DNA of 64,000 nt from Paenibacillus sp. DMB5 (GTDB taxonomy: Bacteria; Bacillota; Bacilli; Paenibacillales; Paenibacillaceae): positions 1 to 64,000 of the forward strand of contig NZ_LRAC01000136.1 in assembly GCF_001517085.1 (NCBI RefSeq). The letters run 5' to 3'. The number at the start of each line of letters is the position of its first letter. The stretch's first letter is position 1. Shown here in pieces: positions 16,790 to 25,539 of this stretch. The notes under the pieces were generated by a model. The model made no database searches, was not told the origin of the DNA, and was given only the letters and a program-made list of their open reading frames with translations. A program made the position numbers and the translations under genes.

Positions 16790-17239
16790 ATGTCCGACAG
16801 GAAACCGATAATACCTCTGCTGGTTCTGCTAGCCGCAAGTCTAAGCTTGGGTGCATGCAGCCGGGCTGAGACAGCCGCAACGGATACAGGGAATTTTCAT
16901 ACTCTGGCTGAGGAGAGTATCAGTGAGCCGCAGTATTTACCCGGCGATTTGCCGATTCCGGAAGGCGCGGGTATTACGTTTACGGAAGGCGAGTTTGCGG
17001 GCGGCAAGAAATCATCTATGCTGATCTATGAGACGGATGAAACGATGGCTGAGCTGGGCACTACATACCTCAAATATGTGAAGGAAAAAGCACTCGAAAG
17101 CGGGACGCAGATTATGGATAAGGACAATCTGCTGATCAGCGGGAAAGCGCCGGGCAGCTATTCCTATTCGATCATCGGCAGCAGCTCGGAGGCGAAGCCG
17201 GGCGGTACCGAAATTATTGTAACGTGGGTTGAAAATTAA
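16790..17239 (+). CDS. Putative lipoprotein (149 aa)
   Basis: The start ATG at 16790 has GAGGAGG ten bases upstream; an ATG at 16772 overlaps that site and is rejected. The N-terminus is a lipoprotein signal (KPIIPLLVLLAASLSLGACS) with lipobox LGAC, so Cys would be lipidated and the protein held on the outer face of the membrane. The mature part is small and contains LPGDLPIPEGAGITFTEGE and a final strand EIIVTWVEN. I do not recognise the family. A likely terminator follows. Confidence 0.72.
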   Translation: MSDRKPIIPLLVLLAASLSLGACSRAETAATDTGNFHTLAEESISEPQYLPGDLPIPEGAGITFTEGEFAGGKKSSMLIYETDETMAELGTTYLKYVKEKALESGTQIMDKDNLLISGKAPGSYSYSIIGSSSEAKPGGTEIIVTWVEN

Positions 17240-17304
17240 AAGTTTCATGCTTAATTGCAGGAGCCATTGAATTTTTTGCGGGAGATTTTACATAGCGTTA
17301 ACTT

Positions 17305-17345
17305 TCAGGCTATCCCCAGGGTATTTTGGGGCTGGCCTTTTTGTG
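17305..17345 (+). terminator. Terminator after the lipoprotein gene
   Basis: CAGGCTATCCCCAGGG...TTTTGGGGCTGGCCTTTTTG: the arms GGCTATCCCC and GGGGCTGGCC fold, followed by a T run. Confidence 0.65.
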
Positions 17346-17440
17346 TACTTAATATTTCCAAAACATTCCTCTCGAACAGAATTCACACTGATAGCAGAAA
17401 ATAGCATTAGCAGTTACCTATATGAAAAGGGTGAATCTAA

Positions 17441-18856
17441 TTGAGAAATAGTAAATGGTTCAGCGTGGCTTTGGCTTCTGCACTTCTTGTAACAGGGGGA
17501 GCAGGCAGTATTCTGGGAGCGAACAGCGCGAGTGCCGCAGCCGTGGCCAGTACCGTCAAAACGGGGACAGCCACATGGACTGTAAACAGCAATCCGGCCC
17601 GGTTCAGCACAATTGACAGCAGCGGCTACAAACTGTATTCGCTTAGCCAGGTAGCCGGTGAGCTTGGTGCCAAGCTGATTCTCACAAACGGCGGTTTTGA
17701 GCTGAATGACAGCAAGGGGCTACATACGGTACAGCTTCAAGCAGGCTCCAAAAACTATGTGGTGGATGGTGCATCCCAGCAGTTTACGGTAGCGCCTGTC
17801 GTATATAACGGAAAAGTTTACGTAGAGCTGACCAAGCTCGTAACCGCTCTGGGCGGAGAGCTTTCGGCGGAAAGCCTGGAGATCCTGAGCTTTGCCCGTC
17901 CGGAGGGCCAGTTTGACACCCTGCACTGGACTGCCGACGGCAGCATCATTGCGAACAAGAGTGACTCCGAAACAGCCCAGCTGCTGAAGTTCAGCGCATA
18001 TCCGGGCGATTATGAAGTGTTTTCTTCCAATGAAAGTGCGCTTGATTTCTCCGTATCCGCTGACCAGCAGTGGGGCGCGTTCACAGATGAGACAGGCCAG
18101 CTGAAGCTGATCAACCTGTCGAGCGGTGCCATTTCTTCCCTGGGCACCGACACCAGCGTGAAGACGGATCTGGTATGGTCGCAGGACGGCAAAACCATCT
18201 ACTTCATCCAGGGCGACAAGCAGGAGAAAATTGCCCAGATCTCGGTTGAAACCGGAACAGTAAAAGCCGTGCTCGAAGATAAAGTGGAAAATAAATCCGA
18301 GCTGCGCCTCTCCGCTGATGCGAAAAGCGTGGTGTATATCGTCAACGTAACCGGCGTAGCCAAAAACGATGCCGACAGCACTGAAGATTCCCTGACTGTA
18401 GACTACAGCAAAGCCGGAGAGCAGCTCTTCAAGCTGGATCTTGCAACCAAGGATGCCAAGCCAAAAGCACTGACTACCGAGCTCGACAACAAGCTGTATC
18501 CAGAGATCCTGGCTAACGGCGGCGTGGTTTATCTGAGTGCAGACGCTGAAGGAAATGCAGCTAACACCCTGAAATCGATCAGCGCAGACGGAGCTACCAT
18601 TACTAACATTGCACTGGATACCGAAGCAACCTGGTCTGCCGGTGTAGCTACGGGTCTGGTTGTATCCGGAGTGGCTGCTGACGGAAGCACTACCATCTAT
18701 TCCATCGATGCAAGCGGCAATAAAACCGTCCTGTTCCAGACGGCTGAAGATGTATCCGAAGTTGCGGTATCCCATGACGGCAGCAAGCTTGCGGTAGTTA
18801 GCGATGGTAAAGTCCTGCTGATCCAGGGCGGCAAAGCACTGCAGCTGACTAAATAA
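17441..18856 (+). CDS. Secreted stalk-domain plus beta-propeller protein
   Basis: 471 residues, TTG start after AAAAGGGTG. A Sec signal peptide ends near SASA at about 30. Residues about 45-150 look like a copper-amine-oxidase N-terminal-like (stalk) domain (YKLYSLSQVAGELGAKL...VVYNGKVYVELTKLVTALGGEL). The rest has repeated blades of TolB/WD type (WTADGSIIANKS, WSQDGKTIYFIQGD, LSADAKSVVYIVN, VSHDGSKLAVVSDG). It is probably a cell-wall-side binding or scaffold protein. It precedes pstS by 60 bp on the same strand, so a link to phosphate capture is possible but unproven. Confidence 0.78.
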   Translation: MRNSKWFSVALASALLVTGGAGSILGANSASAAAVASTVKTGTATWTVNSNPARFSTIDSSGYKLYSLSQVAGELGAKLILTNGGFELNDSKGLHTVQLQAGSKNYVVDGASQQFTVAPVVYNGKVYVELTKLVTALGGELSAESLEILSFARPEGQFDTLHWTADGSIIANKSDSETAQLLKFSAYPGDYEVFSSNESALDFSVSADQQWGAFTDETGQLKLINLSSGAISSLGTDTSVKTDLVWSQDGKTIYFIQGDKQEKIAQISVETGTVKAVLEDKVENKSELRLSADAKSVVYIVNVTGVAKNDADSTEDSLTVDYSKAGEQLFKLDLATKDAKPKALTTELDNKLYPEILANGGVVYLSADAEGNAANTLKSISADGATITNIALDTEATWSAGVATGLVVSGVAADGSTTIYSIDASGNKTVLFQTAEDVSEVAVSHDGSKLAVVSDGKVLLIQGGKALQLTK

Positions 18857-18916
18857 GACACGTCCCTCATAGCCCACACAATATAACGGCATAGCGCCGG
18901 GAGGAGAATTCAGATC

Positions 18917-19780
18917 ATGAAGCTTTTCAAAAAATTTACGGTAACAGCACTGACAGCAGTAATCGCAGTAACCGCATCATTCGCAGGTATTGCGGCGGCA
19001 GCCGACACCCTCAAGGGTAAAATCACAATCAACGGTTCTACTGCACTGCTTCCGCTGACACTGCAGGCCGCCAAGGAATTCCAGAAGCTGCACCCTAAGG
19101 TGAAAATTGCCGCTTCCGGTAAAGGTTCCGTAACAGGTCCTCAGGCTGTAAAAAAAGGCATCGCTGATATCGGCGCCTGCGACTGGGATGCAAGCATCGA
19201 TGTTCCAGGGTTCAAGGCTTTTGACGGGCAGGTAGCGAACAAGGTAGCGGTTATTCCTTTTGCAACCATCGTTAACAAAAATGTCGGCGTAGACAACCTG
19301 ACTACTGAGCAGCTGGCCGGTATTTTCTCCGGTAAAATCACCAACTGGAAAGAAGTCGGCGGTTCGGATGCCAATATCGTAGTAATTACCCGTTCTTTCG
19401 GTTCCGGTACACGTGTTAACTACCAGGCTAAAGCACTGGGCGGCGGAGACATCGTGAAGAAAGAAAAGAACTACAAGGAAACAGGCTCCAGTGGTGACAT
19501 GAAGACTGCGGTTGCTACTACTCCTAACTCTATCGGTTATATCGACCTTGTATACGTAAGCGGCAGCGATATCAAGGCAGTGAAGCACAACGGTGTTGCA
19601 GCTACTACAGATAACGTAATCAACGGCTCGTACAAGATCTGGGCATACGGCTACTACATGACTAAAGGCCAGCCAACCGGCGCTACTAAAGAATTCATCG
19701 AGTACGTACAGAGCAAGAAGTTCCAGAACGGCTCGCTCAAAAAGCTTAAATTCATCCCGATCGCAGCAATGAAAGGCTAA
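18917..19780 (+). CDS. pstS: Phosphate-binding protein PstS
   Basis: 287 residues. The phosphate-binding signature of the PstS family is present: GSTALLPLTLQAAKEF at about 36, the DWDAS region, and RSFGSGTRVNY at about 157-167, whose Ser/Thr/Arg groups hold phosphate. LTTEQLAGIFSGKITNWKEVGG is also typical. The signal peptide (FTVTALTAVIAVTASFAGIAAAA) lacks a lipobox Cys, unlike most Gram-positive PstS. It may thus be released or held by other means. RBS GGAGGAG. A hairpin separates it from pstC. Confidence 0.88.
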   Translation: MKLFKKFTVTALTAVIAVTASFAGIAAAADTLKGKITINGSTALLPLTLQAAKEFQKLHPKVKIAASGKGSVTGPQAVKKGIADIGACDWDASIDVPGFKAFDGQVANKVAVIPFATIVNKNVGVDNLTTEQLAGIFSGKITNWKEVGGSDANIVVITRSFGSGTRVNYQAKALGGGDIVKKEKNYKETGSSGDMKTAVATTPNSIGYIDLVYVSGSDIKAVKHNGVAATTDNVINGSYKIWAYGYYMTKGQPTGATKEFIEYVQSKKFQNGSLKKLKFIPIAAMKG

Positions 19781-19809
19781 GTAAAAGCTTCATTATATTG
19801 AACGGTAAC

Positions 19810-19844
19810 AGCGGCCAGCTCCGGAATATTCGGGGGTGGCCGCT
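19810..19844 (+). promoter_or_regulatory. Intercistronic hairpin between pstS and pstC
   Basis: AGCGGCCAGCTCCG / CGGGGGTGGCCGCT with loop GAATATT. It has no T run, so it reads more like an RNA stabiliser or partial attenuator than a full terminator. It would allow more PstS than PstC/PstA from one transcript. Confidence 0.65.
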
Positions 19845-19859
19845 TACAGGAGGGAAAGT

Positions 19860-20804
19860 ATGGGGGCACCCGTCCAAAGCCTGGCATCCCAATCGCCAAA
19901 GAAGGCTGAGCAAAGCAACATTAATGACAAACGCCACAGAAGACATCTGCTTGGCAACCGGTTATCGCGTTATTATTTCTTTTTTAGCATCCTGGCATTG
20001 TGCTTCGTGCTTGGACTTGTCATTGTATTCATCGGAAAAACGGCGCTGCTGCTGTTCGGGGATGTCTCTCCGGCCGAGTTCTTCCTGTCCTTTAACTGGA
20101 CACCGGAGGAGGAGGCTTTTGGTGCAGCAGCCTTTATTGTAAATACACTTACACTGACTGCGCTAACGCTGCTGATTGCAGTGCCGATTTCTGTGGGGAT
20201 GGCTGTGCTCTGCGCGGAGATTGCCCCGAAATGGATGAAGAGCTTCATCCGTCCTGTGCTCGACTTGCTTGTCGGTATTCCTTCTATTGTATACGGCTAT
20301 CTGGGCCTCACTGTATTGCTTCCTTTCCTGCGCAGAATCAGCGGTGAAGGACTGGGCGACGGTGTTCTGGCGGCTGCGCTTGTCCTGGCACTTATGGTGC
20401 TGCCTACGATCTGCCGGATCAGCGATGATGCCATACTAGCGGTGCCGCGCAAATTCCGTGATGCAGCCTATGCCCTTGGCTCTACCCGTCTGCAGGTGAT
20501 TATGCGGGTTGTGCTGCCGGCGGCCAAGCGGGGGATTATCTCGGCAATTATTCTCGGTATGACCCGTGCCGTCGGTGAGACAATGGCTGTGGTTATGGTC
20601 ATCGGGAATACGCCGCAGCTGGCCAAAAGCCTGTTCACCCCGTCTTCCGTACTGACCAGTAACATTGTAATGCAGATTTCGAACGTGGAATTTGACTCGA
20701 GCTGGAACTATGCGCTGCATATGATGGCGTTCCTGCTGCTGCTCATTTCCTTTGTGCTGATTCTTATTATCCGCGTAATCGGCCGGAAAAGGGAGGATGC
20801 GTAA
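19860..20804 (+). CDS. pstC: Phosphate ABC transporter permease PstC
   Basis: 314 residues. The ATG at 19860 follows AGGAGGG; a GTG 24 bases earlier lies before that site. About six membrane helices, starting YYFFFSILALCFVLGLVIVFIG. The binding-protein-dependent transport motif is seen in FRDAAYALGSTRLQVIMRVVLPAAKRGI (the EAA loop), followed by GMTRAVGETMAVVMVIGN, which is typical of PstC. It forms the channel with PstA. It overlaps pstA by TAATG. Confidence 0.92.
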   Translation: MGAPVQSLASQSPKKAEQSNINDKRHRRHLLGNRLSRYYFFFSILALCFVLGLVIVFIGKTALLLFGDVSPAEFFLSFNWTPEEEAFGAAAFIVNTLTLTALTLLIAVPISVGMAVLCAEIAPKWMKSFIRPVLDLLVGIPSIVYGYLGLTVLLPFLRRISGEGLGDGVLAAALVLALMVLPTICRISDDAILAVPRKFRDAAYALGSTRLQVIMRVVLPAAKRGIISAIILGMTRAVGETMAVVMVIGNTPQLAKSLFTPSSVLTSNIVMQISNVEFDSSWNYALHMMAFLLLLISFVLILIIRVIGRKREDA

Positions 20805-21682
20805 TGAACTTTACCCGTAATCCTCATACTGCTCGTTCCCGGCGCAACAACAAGATTGCCACCTATGGCTTCTATGCGCTGGGTGCGCTGGTTATGCTGC
20901 TGATCTTCTGGCTGCTCTTTACGATTCTCAGCAAAGGACTGCCGCAGCTCAGACCCGAGTTCCTCGTCAAGCTCCCGGAGGAGATTGATCCGGGCGGCGG
21001 CATCGGGCCGGTGCTGTTCAACTCCTTCTACATCCTGTTTATCTCCCTGCTGATTTCGATTCCAATCGGATTGGGCGCAGGAATCTATATGGCTGAGTAT
21101 GCTCCGGATAACCGCTTTACCGGCGCGCTGCGCATCTGCGTAGAGTCGCTGTCTTCGGTGCCTTCCATCGTGTTCGGTCTTCTGGGTCTGGCTATCTTCG
21201 CCGAATACTTCGACATTGGCCTGACCATTATCGGCGGCGGAGTCTCGCTGGCCCTGCTTAACCTGCCGATGCTGGCCCGCGTAACCGAAGAAGCGGTGCG
21301 TGCGGTTCCCGCCGACATCCGTGAAGCCGGCTATGCGCTGGGGATGACCAAATTCCACGTCATCCGCAAGGTTGTCCTGCCGGTGGCCCTCCCGGCCATC
21401 GTTACCGGTATCTGCCTCGTAGCGGGCCGCGCCTTCGGGGAGTCGGCGGTTATAATCCTTACCGCCGGCCTAAGCACCTCCGGCGAGATGTGGGACTTCA
21501 ACCTGTTCTCCCCGGGTGAGACCCTCGCGGTGCATCTCTGGTATGTGCAGTCCGAGGCGATTGTCGAAGACGCGCGGCAGATCGCCGACAAGTCGGCGGC
21601 GGTGCTGGTCTTCGTCGTGCTGCTGATCAACTTCATTTTCCGGTTCCCCCTGTGGCTGGGCAACCGCAAAAAAGGACACTAA
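20804..21682 (+). CDS. pstA: Phosphate ABC transporter permease PstA
   Basis: 292 residues, translationally coupled to pstC. Six predicted helices. The EAA loop is DIREAGYALGMTKFHVIRKVVLPVALPAIVTG, and GRAFGESAVIILTAG follows. A terminator comes 40 bp after the stop, and no pstB or phoU follows. The ATPase must be supplied from elsewhere. Confidence 0.92.
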   Translation: MNFTRNPHTARSRRNNKIATYGFYALGALVMLLIFWLLFTILSKGLPQLRPEFLVKLPEEIDPGGGIGPVLFNSFYILFISLLISIPIGLGAGIYMAEYAPDNRFTGALRICVESLSSVPSIVFGLLGLAIFAEYFDIGLTIIGGGVSLALLNLPMLARVTEEAVRAVPADIREAGYALGMTKFHVIRKVVLPVALPAIVTGICLVAGRAFGESAVIILTAGLSTSGEMWDFNLFSPGETLAVHLWYVQSEAIVEDARQIADKSAAVLVFVVLLINFIFRFPLWLGNRKKGH

Positions 21683-21723
21683 AATTAGACCTACTGCTGC
21701 ACTCTAAATAGCTGTAATCATGT

Positions 21724-21757
21724 CAGGCTGCCGGATAAATCCGGCAGCCTGTTGTGT
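21724..21757 (+). terminator. Terminator of the pst operon
   Basis: CAGGCTGCCGG-ATAAAT-CCGGCAGCCTG, a perfect 11-bp stem followed by TTGTGTT. It closes the operon before any ATPase gene. Confidence 0.82.
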
Positions 21758-21885
21758 TATGAAGATGTAGCTGGCGGAAGAACATGCACGTTTGTACAAT
21801 GGGAGAACGGTGAAGGGTAAATGCAATGGAGCTGAATTACCGCGCATCACTGATAGCTCCCTTTTCAGCAGCGCATGAACCTGGT

Positions 21886-22758
21886 CTAGGCCCACATTCG
21901 TTTGACGATGTCTCCGATTTGATTCCAGAGAGGATCCGCGAGGTGGTTGGCATAGCCAAAATGCAAATCGATTGTCAGATCAAGGCCGTTCCATGCCTTC
22001 AGCTTGTTCGCTTTGGTTAAACGCATGGCGATAGGTTCGGCCAGCAGGGAACAGCCGACTTCCTGTTGAACCAGTTCGCCGATCAGCAACTCGTCATCCA
22101 CATACATAATTCGCTTGGGGGTCGCATCTCTGCGGGCGAAATAATCAATTGACTGTCTATAGAAAGGGCAGCCTTGCGTCGTCCAGATCCAGGGCTTTCC
22201 GGCGAAATAGTCCATTGCTTCCTCTTCGCTTGGTATCTCCCAGCTATTGGGGTAAACGACGGTCATTCTGAATGTACACAGCTTGATGGATTTGATGGAC
22301 GGGTTCCTGGCCTCCCCATAGAAGAAACCCGCGCTAATCGTACCGGATTCTAAATCCGTCATGAAGTTCTCGCTTTTGGTTTCGATAAAATGAAATTCGG
22401 CCTGCGGTATCTGAGCAGACAAGAGCTCAACGAATTCCTGGACACGAAGAAGCATACCATCTGTGTTCAGTCCGATGCGAATGCGCTCTACCGGGTCATG
22501 ATGAAGATCAGTCGCGGTTTGTTGGAAGCTTTTAATGGCCGTCATTATGTTATTGGATTCTACCAGCAGCTTGGCGCCTTTGTCAGTAAGGGACATGCCT
22601 TTAGGTGTCCGATGAAAGAGCTGAAACCCAATTTCATGCTCGAGCGCTTTCAAGTGTGCACTTGCAGCTGGTTGGCTCAAATTGAGCTGCGCTGCTGCTC
22701 CGGTTAAATTCCCCGTTCGAGCCACCTCAATAAACGTTCTTAATTGATATAATTCCAT
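21886..22758 (-). CDS. LysR family transcriptional regulator
   Basis: 290 residues from the ATG at 22758 (GAGAGGG upstream; a GTG lies three codons earlier). N-terminal winged helix, MELYQLRTFIEVARTGNLTGAAAQLNLSQPAASAHLKALEHEIG, about 1-60. A periplasmic-binding-like effector domain follows (about 90-290). It is divergent from the LysE exporter gene with a 135-bp gap, the usual arrangement for LysR control of an exporter, so the likely effector is an amino acid or related metabolite. Confidence 0.9.
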   Translation of the reverse strand: MELYQLRTFIEVARTGNLTGAAAQLNLSQPAASAHLKALEHEIGFQLFHRTPKGMSLTDKGAKLLVESNNIMTAIKSFQQTATDLHHDPVERIRIGLNTDGMLLRVQEFVELLSAQIPQAEFHFIETKSENFMTDLESGTISAGFFYGEARNPSIKSIKLCTFRMTVVYPNSWEIPSEEEAMDYFAGKPWIWTTQGCPFYRQSIDYFARRDATPKRIMYVDDELLIGELVQQEVGCSLLAEPIAMRLTKANKLKAWNGLDLTIDLHFGYANHLADPLWNQIGDIVKRMWA

Positions 22759-22893
22759 ACCTTCCACCCTCTCGCAGGATGCTCCGGGAACGATCTGTTA
22801 TTCTGATGGATCGCATCCGTTATTCCAATTGGACGTTCACCCCTTTGTGGGATTATATTAACCCCATTCTATTAATCAAGGAGTGTAAGCATA

Positions 22894-23487
22894 ATGTCGA
22901 TGCTTGTTGCCATGTGTCTATTTTCATTATCTATGTCCATCTCGCCAGGGCCTGTGAATATGACAATCCTATCTTCTGGCGTCAATTACGGGTTCAGACG
23001 AGCGTTCTCAATTGTATCCGGCGCTACAATCGGGTTTGTGCTACTCTTGATAGTGGTTGGTCTGGGTTTATCCAACATCGTAGCGCAAGTCCCGTTCTTC
23101 TATGACCTGTTAAGATATGCCGGATCCTGCTATATGATTGTTATCGGATACAAAATTCTGACTGCACGGCCGGATATGAAAACCACGGATGCCCAGGAAC
23201 TGAATTATCGTCATGGTTTTTTGATGCAGTGGCTGAATCCCAAAGCCTGGATCGCCTGTCTTTCGGGGGTTTCGGCCTTTGGCCTGAACGATTCGTACTC
23301 GATGCTCACTATTTTTGTCTGCATTTATTTTCCTATTTGTTACCTATCGCTTTCCGCATGGGCGTTCATAGGAGTCAAATTGGTGTTTCTAACGAGAATT
23401 AAAAACGGTATCCGCTGGTTCAATATCGCCATGGGCGGCATGCTGATGCTCGTTGCGGTTTATCTCTTGCTGTCCAGAATACCCTGA
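22894..23487 (+). CDS. LysE family translocator
   Basis: 197 residues, with about six helices. The family opening SMSISPGPVNMTILSSGVNYGFRRAFSIVSGATIGF is clear, as is QWLNPKAWIACLSGVSAFG in the middle. Exports amino acids or derivatives by proton exchange. RBS AAGGAG. Probably controlled by the divergent LysR gene. Confidence 0.9.
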   Translation: MSMLVAMCLFSLSMSISPGPVNMTILSSGVNYGFRRAFSIVSGATIGFVLLLIVVGLGLSNIVAQVPFFYDLLRYAGSCYMIVIGYKILTARPDMKTTDAQELNYRHGFLMQWLNPKAWIACLSGVSAFGLNDSYSMLTIFVCIYFPICYLSLSAWAFIGVKLVFLTRIKNGIRWFNIAMGGMLMLVAVYLLLSRIP

Positions 23488-23739
23488 GATAGCTTCCTAT
23501 CTTTTCATTATATGTTTTCTGTATGCCTGATCAACTCTTTTCAAGACCGCTGCTCGAACAGCAATTTCACGTGCAATGAACTATGATTGCAGGTAAACTG
23601 AAATAATCGATCATGCTCAGAGGACGATCGATCCGGGAAGCGAATAATAGAATGAGTAAAATGGTGAGAAGGAATGATTACTTTAGGGACAATTGCCACC
23701 GATGAGCATCCTTTTCACCGAACAGGAGGGGGAGCCGGT

Positions 23740-25539
23740 ATGGCGGGGCTTGTGCGGTTTTATCAGTCTTGGAGCGTGACCTCAAAATTTGTTATTATTT
23801 TTGTCTCGATATTATTTGTGTCGCTGCTGCTGACCGGATATACGCTCTACAGGCAGGCGGCGGAATCGGCGATTGACCAGGCCCAGACGATTATGGAGCA
23901 GAACCTGCAGCAGACCCGGACGAGCATCGAAGAGAAGGTCAAGATGATGGAGAATATTTCGCAGATTATCGCCTTTGACTCACGGATTCAGACGCTGCTG
24001 GACAGCGATTTTATCAACGAAAGCTTCCAGCTTCAGGATTACCGCGACAATGTTGCCCCGATTATTGATAATATCATGAGGCAGAATCCGTATATTCACT
24101 CCATCCACGTCTATATGAGTAATCCGCAGATTCCCGAGCTGTACGGAGGGTATGACGGATTTTTTAGTATCAGCCGGATTGCAGACGATGGGAATTACCG
24201 CAGCCTGCTGGATGATAACAGCATCAAATCCGCCTGGCGGAGTGTGCACAAGGAGAAGCTGCTGCTGGTACGGCCGGATGTCTCGCCGGTGGCAGATGTG
24301 CTGTCATTTAACCGGAAAATTTATTCCTTCCATGATTTCGGCATTGCCGGACTGGTCGAGATTGAAATCATGGAGAGCGAACTGTTCAAACCGTTGAAGG
24401 ATTCTGTTTCAGGTACAGTTGGTAACGTTTACATTATGGACGAAAGCGGCAAGGTCGTTTCGGATACAATCGCTGAAGCCTACGGCGCCCGCGCGGAACA
24501 GCTGGGGCTGGGTGAATGGAGCTCCGGCGGGCCGGTTAACCTGCTGGCTGAGGTGGGAGGAACCCGGTCAATTGTCATTTCCATTCCGCTTGAAGGGCCG
24601 CAGCTGCGGATTATCGGCGTTTTTCCGGTCAGTCATGTGGTCGAAAAAGTGCAGGATTCGCTGTACACCACCCTATTTGTGCTGGCTGCGGCCCTGCTGC
24701 TGATGAGTTTACTTGTCTATTTTGTCACGGTCAAGCTGCTGTCCCGGATGAAGCAGCTGCTGAAGGCGATGAAGCAGGTCCGGGAGGATTCACTCGGGGT
24801 ATCGGTGCCGGTCACCGGCAATGATGAATTTTCCCAGATGACCCGCAGCTTCAACCATATGACCCGGCGGATTCACGATCTGGTGGAGCGGGTGTACAAA
24901 TCCGAGCTGCTGGAAAGGGAGGCGGAGGTGAAGGCACTGGAATCGCAGATTAACCCTCACTTTCTGTACAATACGCTGGCGACGATCTCCTGGGTTGCGC
25001 GCAAGGCGAATGCGCCGGATGTCACCCGGATCTCTGATTCGCTGGCCAAATTTTACCGGCTGGTGCTGAACAAAGGCAGCTCGGAGACGCTGGTTGCCGG
25101 GGAGCTGGAGATGGTCAAGGCTTACCTGGTTATTCAGAAGTTCCGTTTCGAGGAGCGTTTTGATGCGGTGTTCGAGGTGGATGATGAGGTTAAGGAATTT
25201 GTCACACTCAAAAATATTCTGCAGCCGCTGGTGGAAAATGCGCTCGTTCATGGCATCGAACCCAAACGCTCGCACGGCACGATCATCATCAAGGCAGGGG
25301 TCGAGGACGGCTGGGTGGTGCTGCGGATTATCGACGACGGTGTCGGCATGACGGCGCAGCGGCTGGCCGATATCCGTGAGGCAAAATCACTTGAATCGGC
25401 CGGCAGCGGATACGCGCTGGCGAATATTACAAGCCGGCTGCGTTCGCATTACGGCGAGGAACACCGGCTGGAGCTGTTCAGCAGGCCGGGCATCGGTACG
25501 GTGATTACCATCTCCTTTAAAGCCAGGAGGCTACTATAA
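23740..25539 (+). CDS. Sensor histidine kinase, YesM family
   Basis: 599 residues. The ATG at 23740 follows AGGAGGGGGAG; the frame extends 22 codons upstream without a site. Helix 1 is at about 14-36, then an extracytoplasmic sensor of about 260 residues, helix 2 near 300-325 (LYTTLFVLAAALLLMSLLVYFVTV) and a HAMP domain. The His kinase domain has INPHFLYNTLATISW with the phosphorylated His at about 407. The ATPase part has LKNILQPLVENALVHGIEPK (N box) and IDDGVGM. It senses a carbohydrate-linked signal for the regulator encoded with TAATG overlap. Confidence 0.92.
   Translation: MAGLVRFYQSWSVTSKFVIIFVSILFVSLLLTGYTLYRQAAESAIDQAQTIMEQNLQQTRTSIEEKVKMMENISQIIAFDSRIQTLLDSDFINESFQLQDYRDNVAPIIDNIMRQNPYIHSIHVYMSNPQIPELYGGYDGFFSISRIADDGNYRSLLDDNSIKSAWRSVHKEKLLLVRPDVSPVADVLSFNRKIYSFHDFGIAGLVEIEIMESELFKPLKDSVSGTVGNVYIMDESGKVVSDTIAEAYGARAEQLGLGEWSSGGPVNLLAEVGGTRSIVISIPLEGPQLRIIGVFPVSHVVEKVQDSLYTTLFVLAAALLLMSLLVYFVTVKLLSRMKQLLKAMKQVREDSLGVSVPVTGNDEFSQMTRSFNHMTRRIHDLVERVYKSELLEREAEVKALESQINPHFLYNTLATISWVARKANAPDVTRISDSLAKFYRLVLNKGSSETLVAGELEMVKAYLVIQKFRFEERFDAVFEVDDEVKEFVTLKNILQPLVENALVHGIEPKRSHGTIIIKAGVEDGWVVLRIIDDGVGMTAQRLADIREAKSLESAGSGYALANITSRLRSHYGEEHRLELFSRPGIGTVITISFKARRLL

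Noticed and set aside
17720..18892. Minus-strand open frame of 390 codons under the propeller gene
   Set aside because: Shadow; the plus frame has signal peptide and blade repeats.
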